From: Chloroflexus sp. MS-G
Lineage (GTDB): Bacteria; Chloroflexota; Chloroflexia; Chloroflexales; Chloroflexaceae
DNA length: 33,619 nucleotides
Assembly (NCBI RefSeq): GCF_000735195.1
Contig: NZ_JPIM01000029.1
Coordinates: forward strand, 8,001-41,619
Direction: 5' to 3'
Part shown: positions 1 through 9,900 of the stretch, in pieces
How the letters are laid out: every line of letters begins with the position of its first letter
How positions within the stretch are numbered: the stretch's first letter is position 1
Made by a program: the position numbers and the translations under genes
Notes under the pieces: model-generated
Told to the model about the DNA's origin: nothing
What the model saw: only the letters and a program-made list of their open reading frames with translations
Database searches by the model: none

Positions 1-239
1 TTCACTACCACCGGATGAGCATGGCCGAGCAGCAACGGCCCCCACGAGAGCACATAGTCGATATAGCGATTGCCATCAACGTCCCAAACGTGCGCGCCTT
101 GACCCCGCTCAAAGAATATGGGTGTACCGCCAACCCCCCGGAAAGCACGTACTGGCGAATTGACACCACCTGGAATCACCTCTTGCGCAGCGGCAAAGTC
201 GGCCTGCGAACGGCTATAACGTTCGGTAACAATGCTCAT
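1..239 (-). CDS. hemL: Glutamate-1-semialdehyde 2,1-aminomutase, N-terminal part (cut by window edge)
   Basis: PLP enzyme that converts glutamate-1-semialdehyde to 5-aminolevulinate, the last step of the C5 route. Only the first 79 residues lie in the window, read on the minus strand from the ATG at 239. The visible part has the family's N-terminal signature: a Ser-Arg-Ser start helix, [13 protein letters not shown] at about residues 21-33, then [20 protein letters not shown] and [10 protein letters not shown], the GSAM substrate-site region. The PLP lysine is outside the window. The ATG overlaps the hemE stop as ATGA, so translation is probably coupled, and it is the last visible gene of the hem operon. 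Class-III aminotransferases of other types share the fold, but the VNSPVRAF segment and the hem context favour HemL strongly. Confidence 0.95.
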   Translation of the reverse strand, partial: MSIVTERYSRSQADFAAAQEVIPGGVNSPVRAFRGVGGTPIFFERGQGAHVWDVDGNRYIDYVLSWGPLLLGHAHPVVV

Positions 240-1306
240 TGCATCACCTCTTGAAGAGCAGGCATCGTCGTAGAAACAGGAAATGATTGGACAAACTCGA
301 CCAGATAGCGAACGTGATCAACCGGCGTTTCGGTCAGAATGCCGTGACCGAGATTGAAAATGTGACCGGGACGACCACCGACTCGCTGTAAAATCTCACG
401 GGCGCGGGCAGCAATGATAGATAGCGGTGCAAAGAGGGTCATCGGATCGAGATTGCCCTGAACAGCATGTTCATAACCGTATTGCGCCCAGGCTGTATCA
501 ATATCGATCCGCCAGTCTACACCAAGCACATCAGCGCCGATCTGACGCAATTCACCGGCCAGACCGGCCATATCGGTGCCGAAGTAAATGATCGGTGGTG
601 CAGCGTCTCCTAACCGTTGGCGCACCGTTTGTATGACCGCCTTTGTATGCTGCAACACATAACTGCGGTAGTCAGCAGGTGCCAGCGCGCCGGCCCAGCT
701 ATCGAAGATTTGCACTGCGTCGGCCCCCGCCTCGACCTGTGCAATCAGGTATTCGGCAACCAACTGGCTGAGCCGCTGCATGAGGTCATGCCAGGCCGCC
801 GGTTGTTCATACATGAAGCGTTTTGTCAGCCGGTACTCTCGCGATCCTCCGCCTTCGATGGCATAGCTGGCGAGCGTAAAGGGTGCCCCGCTAAAGCCGA
901 TCAGCGGCAAACCATTCAGTTCACGTTTGACCAACTGTAACGCCTTCAGAGTGTAGGCGACCGTCTCACGTGGATCGCAAGAACGTAATGCCGCAACCTC
1001 ACGCGGATGGCGAATGGGGTTGTGAATAACCGGTCCCTCGCCTTTTTCGTAGGTGAGCTGCAACCCTAACCCTTCCAGGGGCGGCAGAATGTCAGCAAAA
1101 ATAATTGCCGCATCTACCCCAAATGCTTGTATCGGTTGTAAAGTCACTTCAGCCGCTACTTCAGGCGTTTTAACCATCTGTAAAAAGCCATACCGCTCGC
1201 GAACAGCCCGGTATTCAGGCATATAGCGCCCAGCCTGGCGCATCAACCAGATCGGTGTACGATCGACCGGTTGACGACGGCAGGCCCGTAGAAAACGATC
1301 ACGCAT
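236..1306 (-). CDS. hemE: Uroporphyrinogen decarboxylase
   Basis: Cytosolic enzyme that removes four acetate carboxyls from uroporphyrinogen III to give coproporphyrinogen III, the branch toward protoporphyrin, haem and bacteriochlorophyll. The 356-residue length is usual for the family. The N-terminal signature [18 protein letters not shown] covers residues 16-33, with the substrate-binding arginines, and the catalytic-type Asp is D72 in the FADIL motif. The substrate-pocket segment [12 protein letters not shown] follows near residue 138, and FNLGHGI lies near the C terminus. The ATG at 1306 is preceded by a GAGGAAGG ribosome-binding site. The gene starts 25 bp after hemB and overlaps hemL by 4 bp. 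Nothing is truncated. Confidence 0.97.
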   Translation of the reverse strand: MRDRFLRACRRQPVDRTPIWLMRQAGRYMPEYRAVRERYGFLQMVKTPEVAAEVTLQPIQAFGVDAAIIFADILPPLEGLGLQLTYEKGEGPVIHNPIRHPREVAALRSCDPRETVAYTLKALQLVKRELNGLPLIGFSGAPFTLASYAIEGGGSREYRLTKRFMYEQPAAWHDLMQRLSQLVAEYLIAQVEAGADAVQIFDSWAGALAPADYRSYVLQHTKAVIQTVRQRLGDAAPPIIYFGTDMAGLAGELRQIGADVLGVDWRIDIDTAWAQYGYEHAVQGNLDPMTLFAPLSIIAARAREILQRVGGRPGHIFNLGHGILTETPVDHVRYLVEFVQSFPVSTTMPALQEVMQ

Positions 1307-1331
1307 GACCTTCCTCGCAATGTATAGAACC

Positions 1332-2390
1332 TTATCCCAACCACTCAGCAGCTTCTCGCGCCCAATACGTGATAATCATATCGGCGCCAGCACGCCGAAT
1401 CGCAGTCAGAGTCTCCAATGCAATTCGCTGCTCATCGAGCCAGCCCTGTAAGGCGGCAGCTTTCACCATACTGTATTCACCACTGACCTGATAGGCAGCC
1501 AGGGGCAACGTATAGCGGTCGCGTACCTGACGGATAATATCGAGGTAGGCAAGTGCCGGTTTAACCATCAGAATATCAGCACCTTCGGCGACATCAAGTT
1601 CGACTTCACGAAGTGCTTCACGAGCATTGGCCGGATCCATCTGATACTGGCTACGGTCACCAAATTGGGGTGGGCTTTCGGCGGCATCGCGGAAGGGGCC
1701 GTAGAAGCCACTCGCATATTTGGCGGCATAGCTCATAATCGCCGTATGTTGCAGACCAGCAGCATCAAGCGCAGCTCGAATAGCAGCTACCATCCCGTCA
1801 ATCATTCCTGACGGCGCAATAATGTCGGCGCCAGCTCTGGCATGCACAACCGAAGCCTCGGCGAGTAACGCCAGTGTCGCATCATTAAGCAGATAACCCT
1901 GGCCGAGTTGCGGCTGATAGTCATTCCGATCAGGGGTATTGAGAACACCGCAGTGGCCGTGGTCAGTGTACTCACAGAAGCACATATCACTGATAACAAC
2001 CATACCCGGCACTTCGGCCTTAATCGCCTGAATGGTTTGCGGGACAATACCTTCGGGATCATAATTTTCGCTACCACAAGCATCTTTACGGGCCGGAATG
2101 CCAAAGAGCAGTACCGCTCGAATCCCAAGTTCAGCCAGTTCCTTTGCCTCTCGCGCAGCCTGATCGGGCGACATCTGATACTGACCGGGCATTGAGCGAA
2201 TAGCTACTCGTAAATTGTGACCATGACGCACAAACATCGGCGCGATCAATTGGGCCGGCGTCAGGCGCGTTTCACGCACAAGATCACGGAGCGCCGGGCT
2301 GACACGTAACCGGCGTGGCCGGTATACCGGCGTTGGAATGTTTGTTGTTGTGCCATTGGCAACTGATACATGACGAGAGAGAAGATCCAC
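1332..2390 (-). CDS. hemB: Porphobilinogen synthase (5-aminolevulinate dehydratase), zinc-type
   Basis: Condenses two 5-aminolevulinates to porphobilinogen. I place the start at the GTG at 2390, giving 352 residues, because AAGGAG sits 7 nt upstream and the start follows the hemD stop by 4 nt. A longer reading from an ATG at 2444 would add 18 unconserved residues inside hemD. The two Schiff-base lysines are K224 in [17 protein letters not shown] and K277 in [11 protein letters not shown]. Three cysteines in [15 protein letters not shown] (C137, C139, C147) match the zinc-dependent subclass rather than the Mg-only Asp-rich form. The gene lies between hemD and hemE in the C5-pathway operon. Confidence 0.96.
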   Translation of the reverse strand: MDLLSRHVSVANGTTTNIPTPVYRPRRLRVSPALRDLVRETRLTPAQLIAPMFVRHGHNLRVAIRSMPGQYQMSPDQAAREAKELAELGIRAVLLFGIPARKDACGSENYDPEGIVPQTIQAIKAEVPGMVVISDMCFCEYTDHGHCGVLNTPDRNDYQPQLGQGYLLNDATLALLAEASVVHARAGADIIAPSGMIDGMVAAIRAALDAAGLQHTAIMSYAAKYASGFYGPFRDAAESPPQFGDRSQYQMDPANAREALREVELDVAEGADILMVKPALAYLDIIRQVRDRYTLPLAAYQVSGEYSMVKAAALQGWLDEQRIALETLTAIRRAGADMIITYWAREAAEWLG

Positions 2391-2394
2391 CTTT

Positions 2395-3147
2395 TTACTC
2401 CTTGGTTTCACAGTTCGGTATAAAGACCTGTTCCAAAGCAGCAATCAGCGCGTCGTCGTGTGGACGGTCGGCAATAGCTGCGACCGACATACCGAGTTCC
2501 GCGCAGACAGCAGCCGTGCTAGGACCGATACAGATCAATGGCGGTAGCCGGTCAGGCGGACACAGAGGCTGAAGTTGGCGCACTGCTGAACCGCTAGCGA
2601 GGACAATAGCATCAACCGCCTGGGCCTGTAACGCTGCCCGCAGTTCATCAACCCCCGAACCGGCAACCGTGCAGTACGCGGTAACCCGTTCGACATCGGC
2701 GCCTGCTGCACGCAGCGCCTCGGTGAGAGCTGGTGGCGCAATATCCGCACATGGTAACAGGACCCGTGTCCCAGACAGATTCCCCATCGCTGCCGGTAAG
2801 GCTGCTCCCAGTTCTAACTCAGGGACAACCGCCGGTTCACGCCCCCACACGCGCCGACAATCAGCCGCTGTTGCCTTTCCGACAGCAGCAATTGCGGTGA
2901 CAGCGGGAATCACCGCTTCAGCCAACACCTGTACGGTCTGGCGGCTGGTCACAACCAGCCAATGGTATGCACCAGCAGCGAGACGGGCGATAGCCTGTTG
3001 CAGAGGATATTGATCGGCAGGTGGCGCATACGCGATCAACGGCGTTAATAACGGCAGTGCACCAAGTGACCGCAACCGTTCGGCTAGGGTATCACTGCGC
3101 CCAGACGGACGAGTAATGGCTATCCGGCGACCGACAAGGCCACTCAT
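2395..3147 (-). CDS. hemD: Uroporphyrinogen-III synthase
   Basis: Cyclises hydroxymethylbilane with inversion of ring D to make uroporphyrinogen III. The sequence is poorly conserved in this family, but 250 residues is a typical length. The start GRRIAITRPSGRSDTLAERL and the central segment WLVVTSRQTVQVL (about 63-75) are typical of the two-lobed HemD fold, and VDAIVLASGSAVRQL (about 177-191) is the equivalent strand-helix unit of the second lobe. The ATG at 3147 overlaps the hemC stop (ATGA) and the TAA lies 4 nt before the hemB GTG, so the gene is embedded in a translationally coupled run. Position directly after hemC supports the call more than any single residue does. Confidence 0.93.
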   Translation of the reverse strand: MSGLVGRRIAITRPSGRSDTLAERLRSLGALPLLTPLIAYAPPADQYPLQQAIARLAAGAYHWLVVTSRQTVQVLAEAVIPAVTAIAAVGKATAADCRRVWGREPAVVPELELGAALPAAMGNLSGTRVLLPCADIAPPALTEALRAAGADVERVTAYCTVAGSGVDELRAALQAQAVDAIVLASGSAVRQLQPLCPPDRLPPLICIGPSTAAVCAELGMSVAAIADRPHDDALIAALEQVFIPNCETKE

Positions 3148-4118
3148 CGGCGAGCCTCCAGTTGATGACGAATAGTCGTCAGGATTGCCTCACCACCGCG
3201 GGCCAGCAACAACTCGGCAACCGCAACCCCCAGAGCTTCTGGCTGCGCTGGATCACCGGTTTGCTCGGCAAAGACAAGGGTCTTACCGTCGAGTGAACCG
3301 ATCATACCACGCAGGTGCAGACCGGCATCAGTAACCACTGCATGCGCAGCAACCGGTATCTGGCAACCACCCTCTAACCGCCGTAACAGTGCCCGCTCGG
3401 CTAAAGCGGCTGAACGCGCAACCGGATCGTCGAGGGTCGCCACTAACGACTGGGTTGCGGCATCGTCAGCACGAATCTCGATAGCCAGAATGCCCTGGGC
3501 CACTGCCGGCAACATCACCTCCGGATCGAGAGGATACACAACCGCGTCGCCGATTTGCGCACCGGGGGTACCATCCCACAACCCCAGCCGACGCAACCCG
3601 GCAGCAGCCAGAATCAGTGCATCGTACTGACCGGAAGCCAACTTGCGCAAGCGGGTATCAACGTTCCCACGCACATCGCTAAGCTGCAAATCGGGTCGAT
3701 GATAGCGTAGCTGGCTGGTGCGTCGCAAGCTCGACGTTCCGACCCGTGCCCCGGCCGGTAATGTTTTGAGATCGGTGCCGATGGTAGCATTCCTCACGAC
3801 TAAGGCATCGCACGGATCGGCCCGGACCGGAAATGCAGCGAGCATCAACCCATCGGGCGTCACAGTCGGCATATCTTTCGCACTGTGGACACAAAGATCA
3901 ACTTCACCGGCTAATAGGGCCTGCTCAAGCTCCTTCACAAACAGACCCTTATCGCCAACCGCCGATAATGCGACATCCAGCACGCGATCGCCGGTAGTTG
4001 AGATGATCCGCAGCTCAACCTCGAGATCGGGAACAGCGGTACGGAGCGCACGCGCAACCCATTCTGACTGGACACGGGCAAGAGCCGAACCGCGAGTACC
4101 AAGCAAGACACGCGCCAT
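3144..4118 (-). CDS. hemC: Hydroxymethylbilane synthase (porphobilinogen deaminase)
   Basis: Polymerises four porphobilinogens into hydroxymethylbilane on a covalent dipyrromethane cofactor. The protein has 324 residues, normal for the family. The N terminus LLGTRGSALARVQSEWV, the VHSAKDMPT segment (about 78-85) with the catalytic-type Asp D82, GTSSLRRTSQL (about 127-137) and DVRGNVDTRLRKL (about 148-160) are the standard blocks. C252 in EGGCQIPVAAH is the cofactor-attachment cysteine. The ATG at 4118 lies 9 bp after the hemA stop with a GAGAGG ribosome-binding site, and the stop overlaps hemD by 4 bp. Confidence 0.97.
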   Translation of the reverse strand: MARVLLGTRGSALARVQSEWVARALRTAVPDLEVELRIISTTGDRVLDVALSAVGDKGLFVKELEQALLAGEVDLCVHSAKDMPTVTPDGLMLAAFPVRADPCDALVVRNATIGTDLKTLPAGARVGTSSLRRTSQLRYHRPDLQLSDVRGNVDTRLRKLASGQYDALILAAAGLRRLGLWDGTPGAQIGDAVVYPLDPEVMLPAVAQGILAIEIRADDAATQSLVATLDDPVARSAALAERALLRRLEGGCQIPVAAHAVVTDAGLHLRGMIGSLDGKTLVFAEQTGDPAQPEALGVAVAELLLARGGEAILTTIRHQLEARR

Positions 4119-4127
4119 AAACGCCTC

Positions 4128-5432
4128 TCAATGTTCCAGATTAAAGAGTTCGGCCAGAATCGAAGCGTAACGTTTACCCTGACCATGCGCCGCCGCTTCA
4201 CGTAGACAGCGGGTTGGCGGGTGCAACAGCTTATTGATAATACTCCGTGACATTCCTTCAATCACCGCCCGCTGTTCGGGGGAAAGATCGTGCAAGCGGC
4301 GTAGTGCACGGGTCAACTCCTCATTCCGCACCTCTTCCGCTCGCTGTCGGAGCATTGTCAGGACCGGTAGCGCCTCTTGGGTGCGCATCCAGGACATAAA
4401 CTCTTGAACTTGCTCTTCAACAATCTGTTGGGCAATGTCCAGCACGGTACTTCGCAACTCAATCGTGTGACTCACCACTTCACGCAGGTCGTCAACGGTA
4501 AAGAGATAAACACCAGGAAGTTGCGCAACATCAGAAGCAATATCACGCGGCACGGCTAGATCGATCAGGAGCATCGTCGGTGGCTCACAATCGCCACAAG
4601 CGTGCGTCCGTTGTTTGTGAGCAATCGCTTCGGCCACATGGTGGCGATAAATAATCGGTACCGGTGCGGCTGTCGAACTGATCACAATATCAGCGCGGGC
4701 CAACGCCTGAGGGAGCGCACCAAAATCGAGCATTTCGGCGCCATAACGCTCAGCCAGGGCAGCAGCACGGGCCGACGTGCGGTTGACAATCGTCAACCGA
4801 TCAGCACCGTTGGCAATCAGGTTCTGGGCGGCCAATTCACTGACCTCACCACCACCAATCAGCAGCACTTCACGACCGCGTAGATCACCGAGCCGACGAC
4901 GGGCCAGCTCAACCCCGGCCTGGGAAACACTGGCTGCCCCTTTACCAATCGTCGTTTCATGACGGACACGCTTGCCGGCGACTAGGGCAATCTGGAACAA
5001 GCGGTGTAATATCGAACCAACACTTCCGATCCGTTGCGCAGCTTCGTAGGCGCTACGAACTTGCCCCTGAATCTGCGCCTCACCTAGCACGAGCGAACGC
5101 AGCCCGGACGCCGTTGCACATAAATGACGGGCCACCGCTTCGCCCTGATAGAAATAAAGCGTATGGGCAAAACTCTCTGCTGGACGCTGGTGAAAAGTAG
5201 ACAGAAACTCCACAACGTGTTGGGTTGTCGTGCCTGGATTGGTCACTCCGTACAACTCAACTCGATTGCAAGTTGAGAGAATAACGGCCTCACTGAAGAG
5301 GGGTGGTGCGCCGGTTTCGGACACGGTTAGTCGCATCAAGGCTGACGGCAAATCGGTCTGACTGAACGCAAGCTGTTCACGAATCTCAACCGGCGCCGTG
5401 GTATGATCGAGACCGGCAAGGAACAGATTCAT
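4128..5432 (-). CDS. hemA: Glutamyl-tRNA reductase
   Basis: NADPH-dependent first committed step of tetrapyrrole synthesis: charged glutamyl-tRNA to glutamate-1-semialdehyde. I start at the ATG at 5432 (434 residues), where [19 protein letters not shown] gives the standard N terminus and an AGAGGA site lies upstream. An in-frame ATG at 5528 would add 32 residues with no family likeness. The catalytic thiol is C55 in [29 protein letters not shown] and a Rossmann segment ([17 protein letters not shown]) follow, then the C-terminal helical dimerisation region ending at a conserved KLLHPP. As first gene of the hem run it is the natural control point; a -10 element and a leader hairpin lie upstream. 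The enzyme uses tRNA-Glu, so the organism uses the C5 route. Confidence 0.97.
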   Translation of the reverse strand: MNLFLAGLDHTTAPVEIREQLAFSQTDLPSALMRLTVSETGAPPLFSEAVILSTCNRVELYGVTNPGTTTQHVVEFLSTFHQRPAESFAHTLYFYQGEAVARHLCATASGLRSLVLGEAQIQGQVRSAYEAAQRIGSVGSILHRLFQIALVAGKRVRHETTIGKGAASVSQAGVELARRRLGDLRGREVLLIGGGEVSELAAQNLIANGADRLTIVNRTSARAAALAERYGAEMLDFGALPQALARADIVISSTAAPVPIIYRHHVAEAIAHKQRTHACGDCEPPTMLLIDLAVPRDIASDVAQLPGVYLFTVDDLREVVSHTIELRSTVLDIAQQIVEEQVQEFMSWMRTQEALPVLTMLRQRAEEVRNEELTRALRRLHDLSPEQRAVIEGMSRSIINKLLHPPTRCLREAAAHGQGKRYASILAELFNLEH

Positions 5433-5532
5433 ACGCCTGATCCTCTGCGTTGCAAAACATTCACGGTACGACGCTAAACAGAAATCCACCTTCTCCAACC
5501 GGACGCATGGCAACAGAAGGCCCGGCATCCTC

Positions 5533-5574
5533 GCCTCGGCGCACCATTGCGCTTTTGGAGGCCTTAGTATTATA
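5533..5574 (-). promoter_or_regulatory. Probable hemA promoter -10 and structured 5' leader
   Basis: On the minus strand a perfect TATAAT covers 5574-5569, with no convincing -35 at 16-18 bp. A start near 5562 would leave a leader of about 130 nt before the hemA ATG. The first transcribed bases could fold: outer arms GCCTC/GAGGC (5558-5562 with 5533-5537) enclose an inner perfect stem with arms GCGCA and TGCGC (5539-5543 and 5548-5552, 4-nt loop). The -10 match and both stems are directly visible. The transcription start and any regulatory role are inference. Confidence 0.45.
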
Positions 5575-5613
5575 CCGCGGATTGTTTCATAATCTACACA
5601 TTTCTATACTTTT

Positions 5614-6912
5614 CTAAGCATCGCCCATCGCAGCCACCAACTGCCCCAGATCACGACGCTGACTGCGGAAGGCGCTGACATCAATTGCCCGTAACATCAC
5701 CAGCGCCGTACAGAGAATGATTGCCTCGATCAGAAAGACTGTTGCATACGCACCGGTTGGCCCAACGACCAGGGCTGCCAGATCGCGGATGATCCCGGCC
5801 AGTAAGTTTCCCAAACCGCGCGCAGCCGCATCAGCAACGCCCCATGCACCGATAAAAAGACCCACCTGCTGCGGCGTGGTCATATCGAGCATCAGCGCCA
5901 GATTCGTTGCCGTTGCAATACCGGTACCAAAGCCGAGTAAGGCAACTGCCGGTACAAAGAGCGGCTCGATGTGCAAGATTCCACTGAGTGCGATCAGGGT
6001 GAGACCGCTAGCTGCAATCGCCCCACCGAGCATTGCTCCACGTTTGTTTGTTAGCCAGCGACTAAAGAAGATACCATGGAGTAAGAGTGCAAGGAGCGTA
6101 GCTCCTCCCCAGGTTGCTGTCAGTTGCGTCGTTGAGCGCACATCCATACCAAAAGCCTGCGCACCATACGGTTCGAGCAGTACATCTTGACCGAGGATCG
6201 CAGCCAGCATGAACATCAAATAGACGAAAAATCGGCGGGCAAGCGGATCGCGGATGACGCTACGCACCGACTCAGTTGCACTGTAACGCTCCTCATGGCT
6301 TAGTGGTACCGCGTTGCGTGGCTCAAGTCCAATCAAACCGAGTGTAGCAATTGCCAAAGCAATTCCGGCACAAATGGCGAAAACCTCGATCAAACGCTCC
6401 GGCGAATAGGGTTCGAGCGCACGCCCGGTGCCAATCGCCGTACCGATTACTGCTGTAATCATCATAAACCACATGACGGCAATTGTGCGCGAACGGTATT
6501 GGGCAGGCGATATATCGCTTGCTAGGGAGAGGTAGGAGACAACCGCTGTGTTGAAGCCTACTCCCCAGAGTCCGAAGACCAGGAGGGCAAAGGCCAGACC
6601 CGGCCAAAAATTAGCGTCCATCGCAAAGGCTGCAAAGGGAGTCAGGGCTGCACCGACAACACACAGCAGAATGCCCAACGCGATGTAAGGAGTACGGCGA
6701 TAGCCCCACAGCGGATGCCGATCCGAGAATTGACCGATGAAGACCTGAATCGGCGAAAAGAGATGCGGCAAAATGATCAGCGCCGCTACAATACTGGCCA
6801 TAATCCCAAGCTCGTGGATCATGATCCGATTGAGAACCCCAGTAATCGGCACCAGACTAATCGCAACGGCGACATGCAGCATTCCGAGCCGAATCATCTT
6901 CAACCAGCTCAT
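5614..6912 (-). CDS. PucC/Bch2-family major-facilitator membrane protein
   Basis: Polytopic inner-membrane protein of the PucC/LhaA/Bch2 branch of the major facilitator superfamily, whose members are needed for light-harvesting complex assembly or (bacterio)chlorophyll handling. The 432 residues contain about twelve hydrophobic stretches. The family signature is plain: SWLKMIRLGMLHVAVAI at the N terminus, then FSPIQVFIGQFSDRHPLWGYRRTPYI (about 52-77), the MFS loop-2/3 motif as it appears in PucC proteins. GLFIGAWGVADAAARGLGN near residue 352 is also typical. The ATG at 6912 overlaps the bchH stop as ATGA and has GAGGAG upstream. Its coupling to bchH fits a role in delivering pigment to chlorosome, baseplate or B808-866 assembly, but the substrate cannot be read from sequence. 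Confidence 0.9.
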   Translation of the reverse strand: MSWLKMIRLGMLHVAVAISLVPITGVLNRIMIHELGIMASIVAALIILPHLFSPIQVFIGQFSDRHPLWGYRRTPYIALGILLCVVGAALTPFAAFAMDANFWPGLAFALLVFGLWGVGFNTAVVSYLSLASDISPAQYRSRTIAVMWFMMITAVIGTAIGTGRALEPYSPERLIEVFAICAGIALAIATLGLIGLEPRNAVPLSHEERYSATESVRSVIRDPLARRFFVYLMFMLAAILGQDVLLEPYGAQAFGMDVRSTTQLTATWGGATLLALLLHGIFFSRWLTNKRGAMLGGAIAASGLTLIALSGILHIEPLFVPAVALLGFGTGIATATNLALMLDMTTPQQVGLFIGAWGVADAAARGLGNLLAGIIRDLAALVVGPTGAYATVFLIEAIILCTALVMLRAIDVSAFRSQRRDLGQLVAAMGDA

Positions 6913-9900
6913 CTGACACTCCTCTCTTCACTAATCCCTTCGAGACGATCTTCGAGGTCCTGGTAGATTTCCTGCAAGCGGTTGAGCGTCGCTTCGTCAG
7001 CTGCCCAGAAACCACGACCGGCAGCTTCAAGCAATCGACGAACGACGCCAGCGGTTGCCGATGGGTTGAGCGCCGCCATCCGCTCGCGCATGGTGTCATC
7101 GAGGGCATAAGTGGCTGCGATCTCGTCGTACACCCAACCTTCAACCGCATTGGCGGTTGCACTCCAGCCATACGTATGCCCGACACGGGCTTCAATTTCA
7201 CGTACCCCGGCAAAGCCGTGGGCAAGCATGGCTTCATGCCACTTTGGATTGAGCAGCTTGGCGCGGGTTTCGAGACGCAGCATCGTTTCAATCGAAGCCA
7301 CTCTACTGGCGCCGGGTGTATTGATCGCATCGGCAACCAGCACTGGTGGCGCCTGACCACGCAATCGTTCAACACTCTTCGCGACACCTCCGAGATTCTC
7401 GTAGTAGTTGTCGATGTCGGTTAGACCGACCTCAAAGCTGTCAATGTTCTGGAAGGTCGCTTGCACGTGCCGCAACGCCCCCTCAAGCAAATGCCGTGCC
7501 TCACGCCATTGCCCGTCAGCCGTGCGGACAAAACTCTTGCGCGACAAGAAGGCGTCACTCAGTTGTTCATCATTCTCCCAGGTACCGCTTTCGACCAGGA
7601 AATTAACATTTGCGCCGTAGCTACCAGGAGCGTTGGTAAAGACACGAATCGCCGCTTCTTCGAGCGAGATGCGTTGTTCAGCGACTTGCGCCAGTACATG
7701 GGCGCGCACGAAGTTCCATTCCAGCGGCTCATCAGCAGTTGCCGCCAAATACGCCGCACGGTCGATCAAGCGCATCTGGTTGCCGAGCAGATCGCGGAAA
7801 ATACCGCTGACGGTGACCACTACGTCAATCCGTGGACGACCGAGTTCGCTTAATGGCCGAAGTGTTACATCGGCAATGTTCCCCAGCTCATCAACAACCG
7901 GACGGGCGCCGATTAATGCCAGCACTTGCGCCACCCCTTCACAGTCGCTCTTGAGATTGTCAGTACCCCATAACACGATCGCGATACTCTCTGGCCAGCC
8001 GCCTTGCTCGCTACACAAACGAGTAAGTAGTTCAGTCGCCAGTGCTTCCCCACGCTGCATTGCTGCCGGCGTCGGCACCCGATAGGGGTCAAGCGCGAAC
8101 AGGTTGCGTCCGGTTGGGAGAACAGCAGGATTACGCACGGCATCGTTACTCGGTGAAGGTGGAATGAACCCACCGCGCAAACCGTGCAACAAGTTTTGCA
8201 GCTCGTGATTGGTCAGCAGGCCGGTGCGCAGTTCGGCCAGTTTGGGCCAGAACGGCTTTAGCTGCGCTGCGGGGACGACCTGAGCCAGGCGCGCCGTAGC
8301 GGCTCGTGCTCCAGCTTCAACATCCGGTGCTTCGGCATAAGCCAGCATTGCCGAACGTCCCAGGGCTTCGATCTCGCGCATCTGACTCTGCGCCACCAGA
8401 TCACTGCCCAGGCGCGCACAGAGATCTGCGTAATCGATCCCCATCCCACGTGCGATCAATGCTGGCAAGCCGCCATCAGGTTGTAAGTTCGCGTAGAGCC
8501 ACAAGAAATCGGCCAGCTCCGCCGGTGTTGGCGGCTGACCGAGCACATGCAACCCAACCGGAATCATCCGCTGCTCAATCCGAAGCAGCTCATGGGCTAA
8601 CCCCGCCACATCGGCGTAATCATCACCACTCGTCGCCATGGGAATACCGAGCTGCGCAGCCCGCTCACGCAGATCGGAGACCAACGCCGGGTCAGGACGA
8701 CGTTCGTACTGATCAATCGCATCACGTAGCGCTCGCAACCCTTTGTACAACCCAGCTTGCTGAACCGGCGGCACCAGATAACTGACCAGCGTCGCCGCGC
8801 CGCGTCGTTTGGCAATCGCCGCCTCACTCGGATTATTCACGCTGTAGAGATAGAAGTTCGGTATTGGCCCGATCAGGCGCAACGGCCAACAACGAGCACT
8901 AAGCCCCACCTGCTTCCCCGGCATAAACTCCATCGCGCCGTGTGTCCCAAGATGAATAACTGCATCGGCACGGAATTTGTGGATCAACCAGGTGTAAAAC
9001 GCAGCAAAAGCGTGGTTTGGGGCAGCATCTTTGGCGAGCAATAATCGCATCGGATCACGCTCGTAGCCAAAACTGGGCTGTACACCAACAAAAACATTCC
9101 CGAACTGACGGCCCAAGATACGGATGCCCCGACTATCACGTAACAATTCACCCGGCGCCGGTCCCCAATACGGTTCGATCTCGGTATAAGCAGGGAATAG
9201 ACGGCGATACTCATCGGCACTCAACCAATCGGCAATGTTGGCATCAGCGCCCTGGGCTGGACCAGTATCTAACAGCAAATGGCGCAATTCATCAACAGTG
9301 CGTGGCACCTCAACCTGATAACCATCGGCAGCCAAAGCCTGTAACAGATGAAACAGACTGGCGAAGACATCGAGATACGCCGCCGTCCCAACCGTGCCCA
9401 AGGCTGGCGGGAAATTGTAAATCACTACTGCCAGCCGCTTCTGCGCATTCGGCAGATGACGTAGGGCAACCCGACGGGCAATTCGGTCGGCGATCTGCTC
9501 GATCTCAGCTTGTGCCGGTGCAAAGCGTTGTCCGTCAGCGGCGGGACCACCGAAAATCAGCGGTTCGGCCGCACCTTCCAGCTCAGGAATCGCCACACTC
9601 AACGCCTGCTGCACCGGAACCAGACCATTATCATCGGCACGCCAGTCATCTATCCGCTGAAACGCCAGCGGCACCAATCCCAGGTACGGACGATCAAACC
9701 TGATCAGCGCCTCAGCCGCCTGGCGGGGCTGGCTCTCGGCTGGGCCACCGACCAGGGCAAAACCGGTTGCGTTGACCAGCAGATCGACATCAGCCAGCTC
9801 TTTCTCTAGGAGCGGACGCATATCCAGACCGGCTGCATACGCGATACGCGCCTCGAGACCGCGCGCCTCAATGGCACGGGCCAGCGCATCGATATGAGGA

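Noticed and set aside
5717..6190. 157-codon plus-strand frame opposite the PucC/Bch2 gene
   Set aside because: Ser/Pro/Lys-rich shadow translation without recognisable domains or start signal.
9017..9703. Long open frame (228 codons) on the plus strand opposite bchH
   Set aside because: Composition follows the reverse complement of a well-conserved BchH; no domain or ribosome-binding site. It is a shadow.
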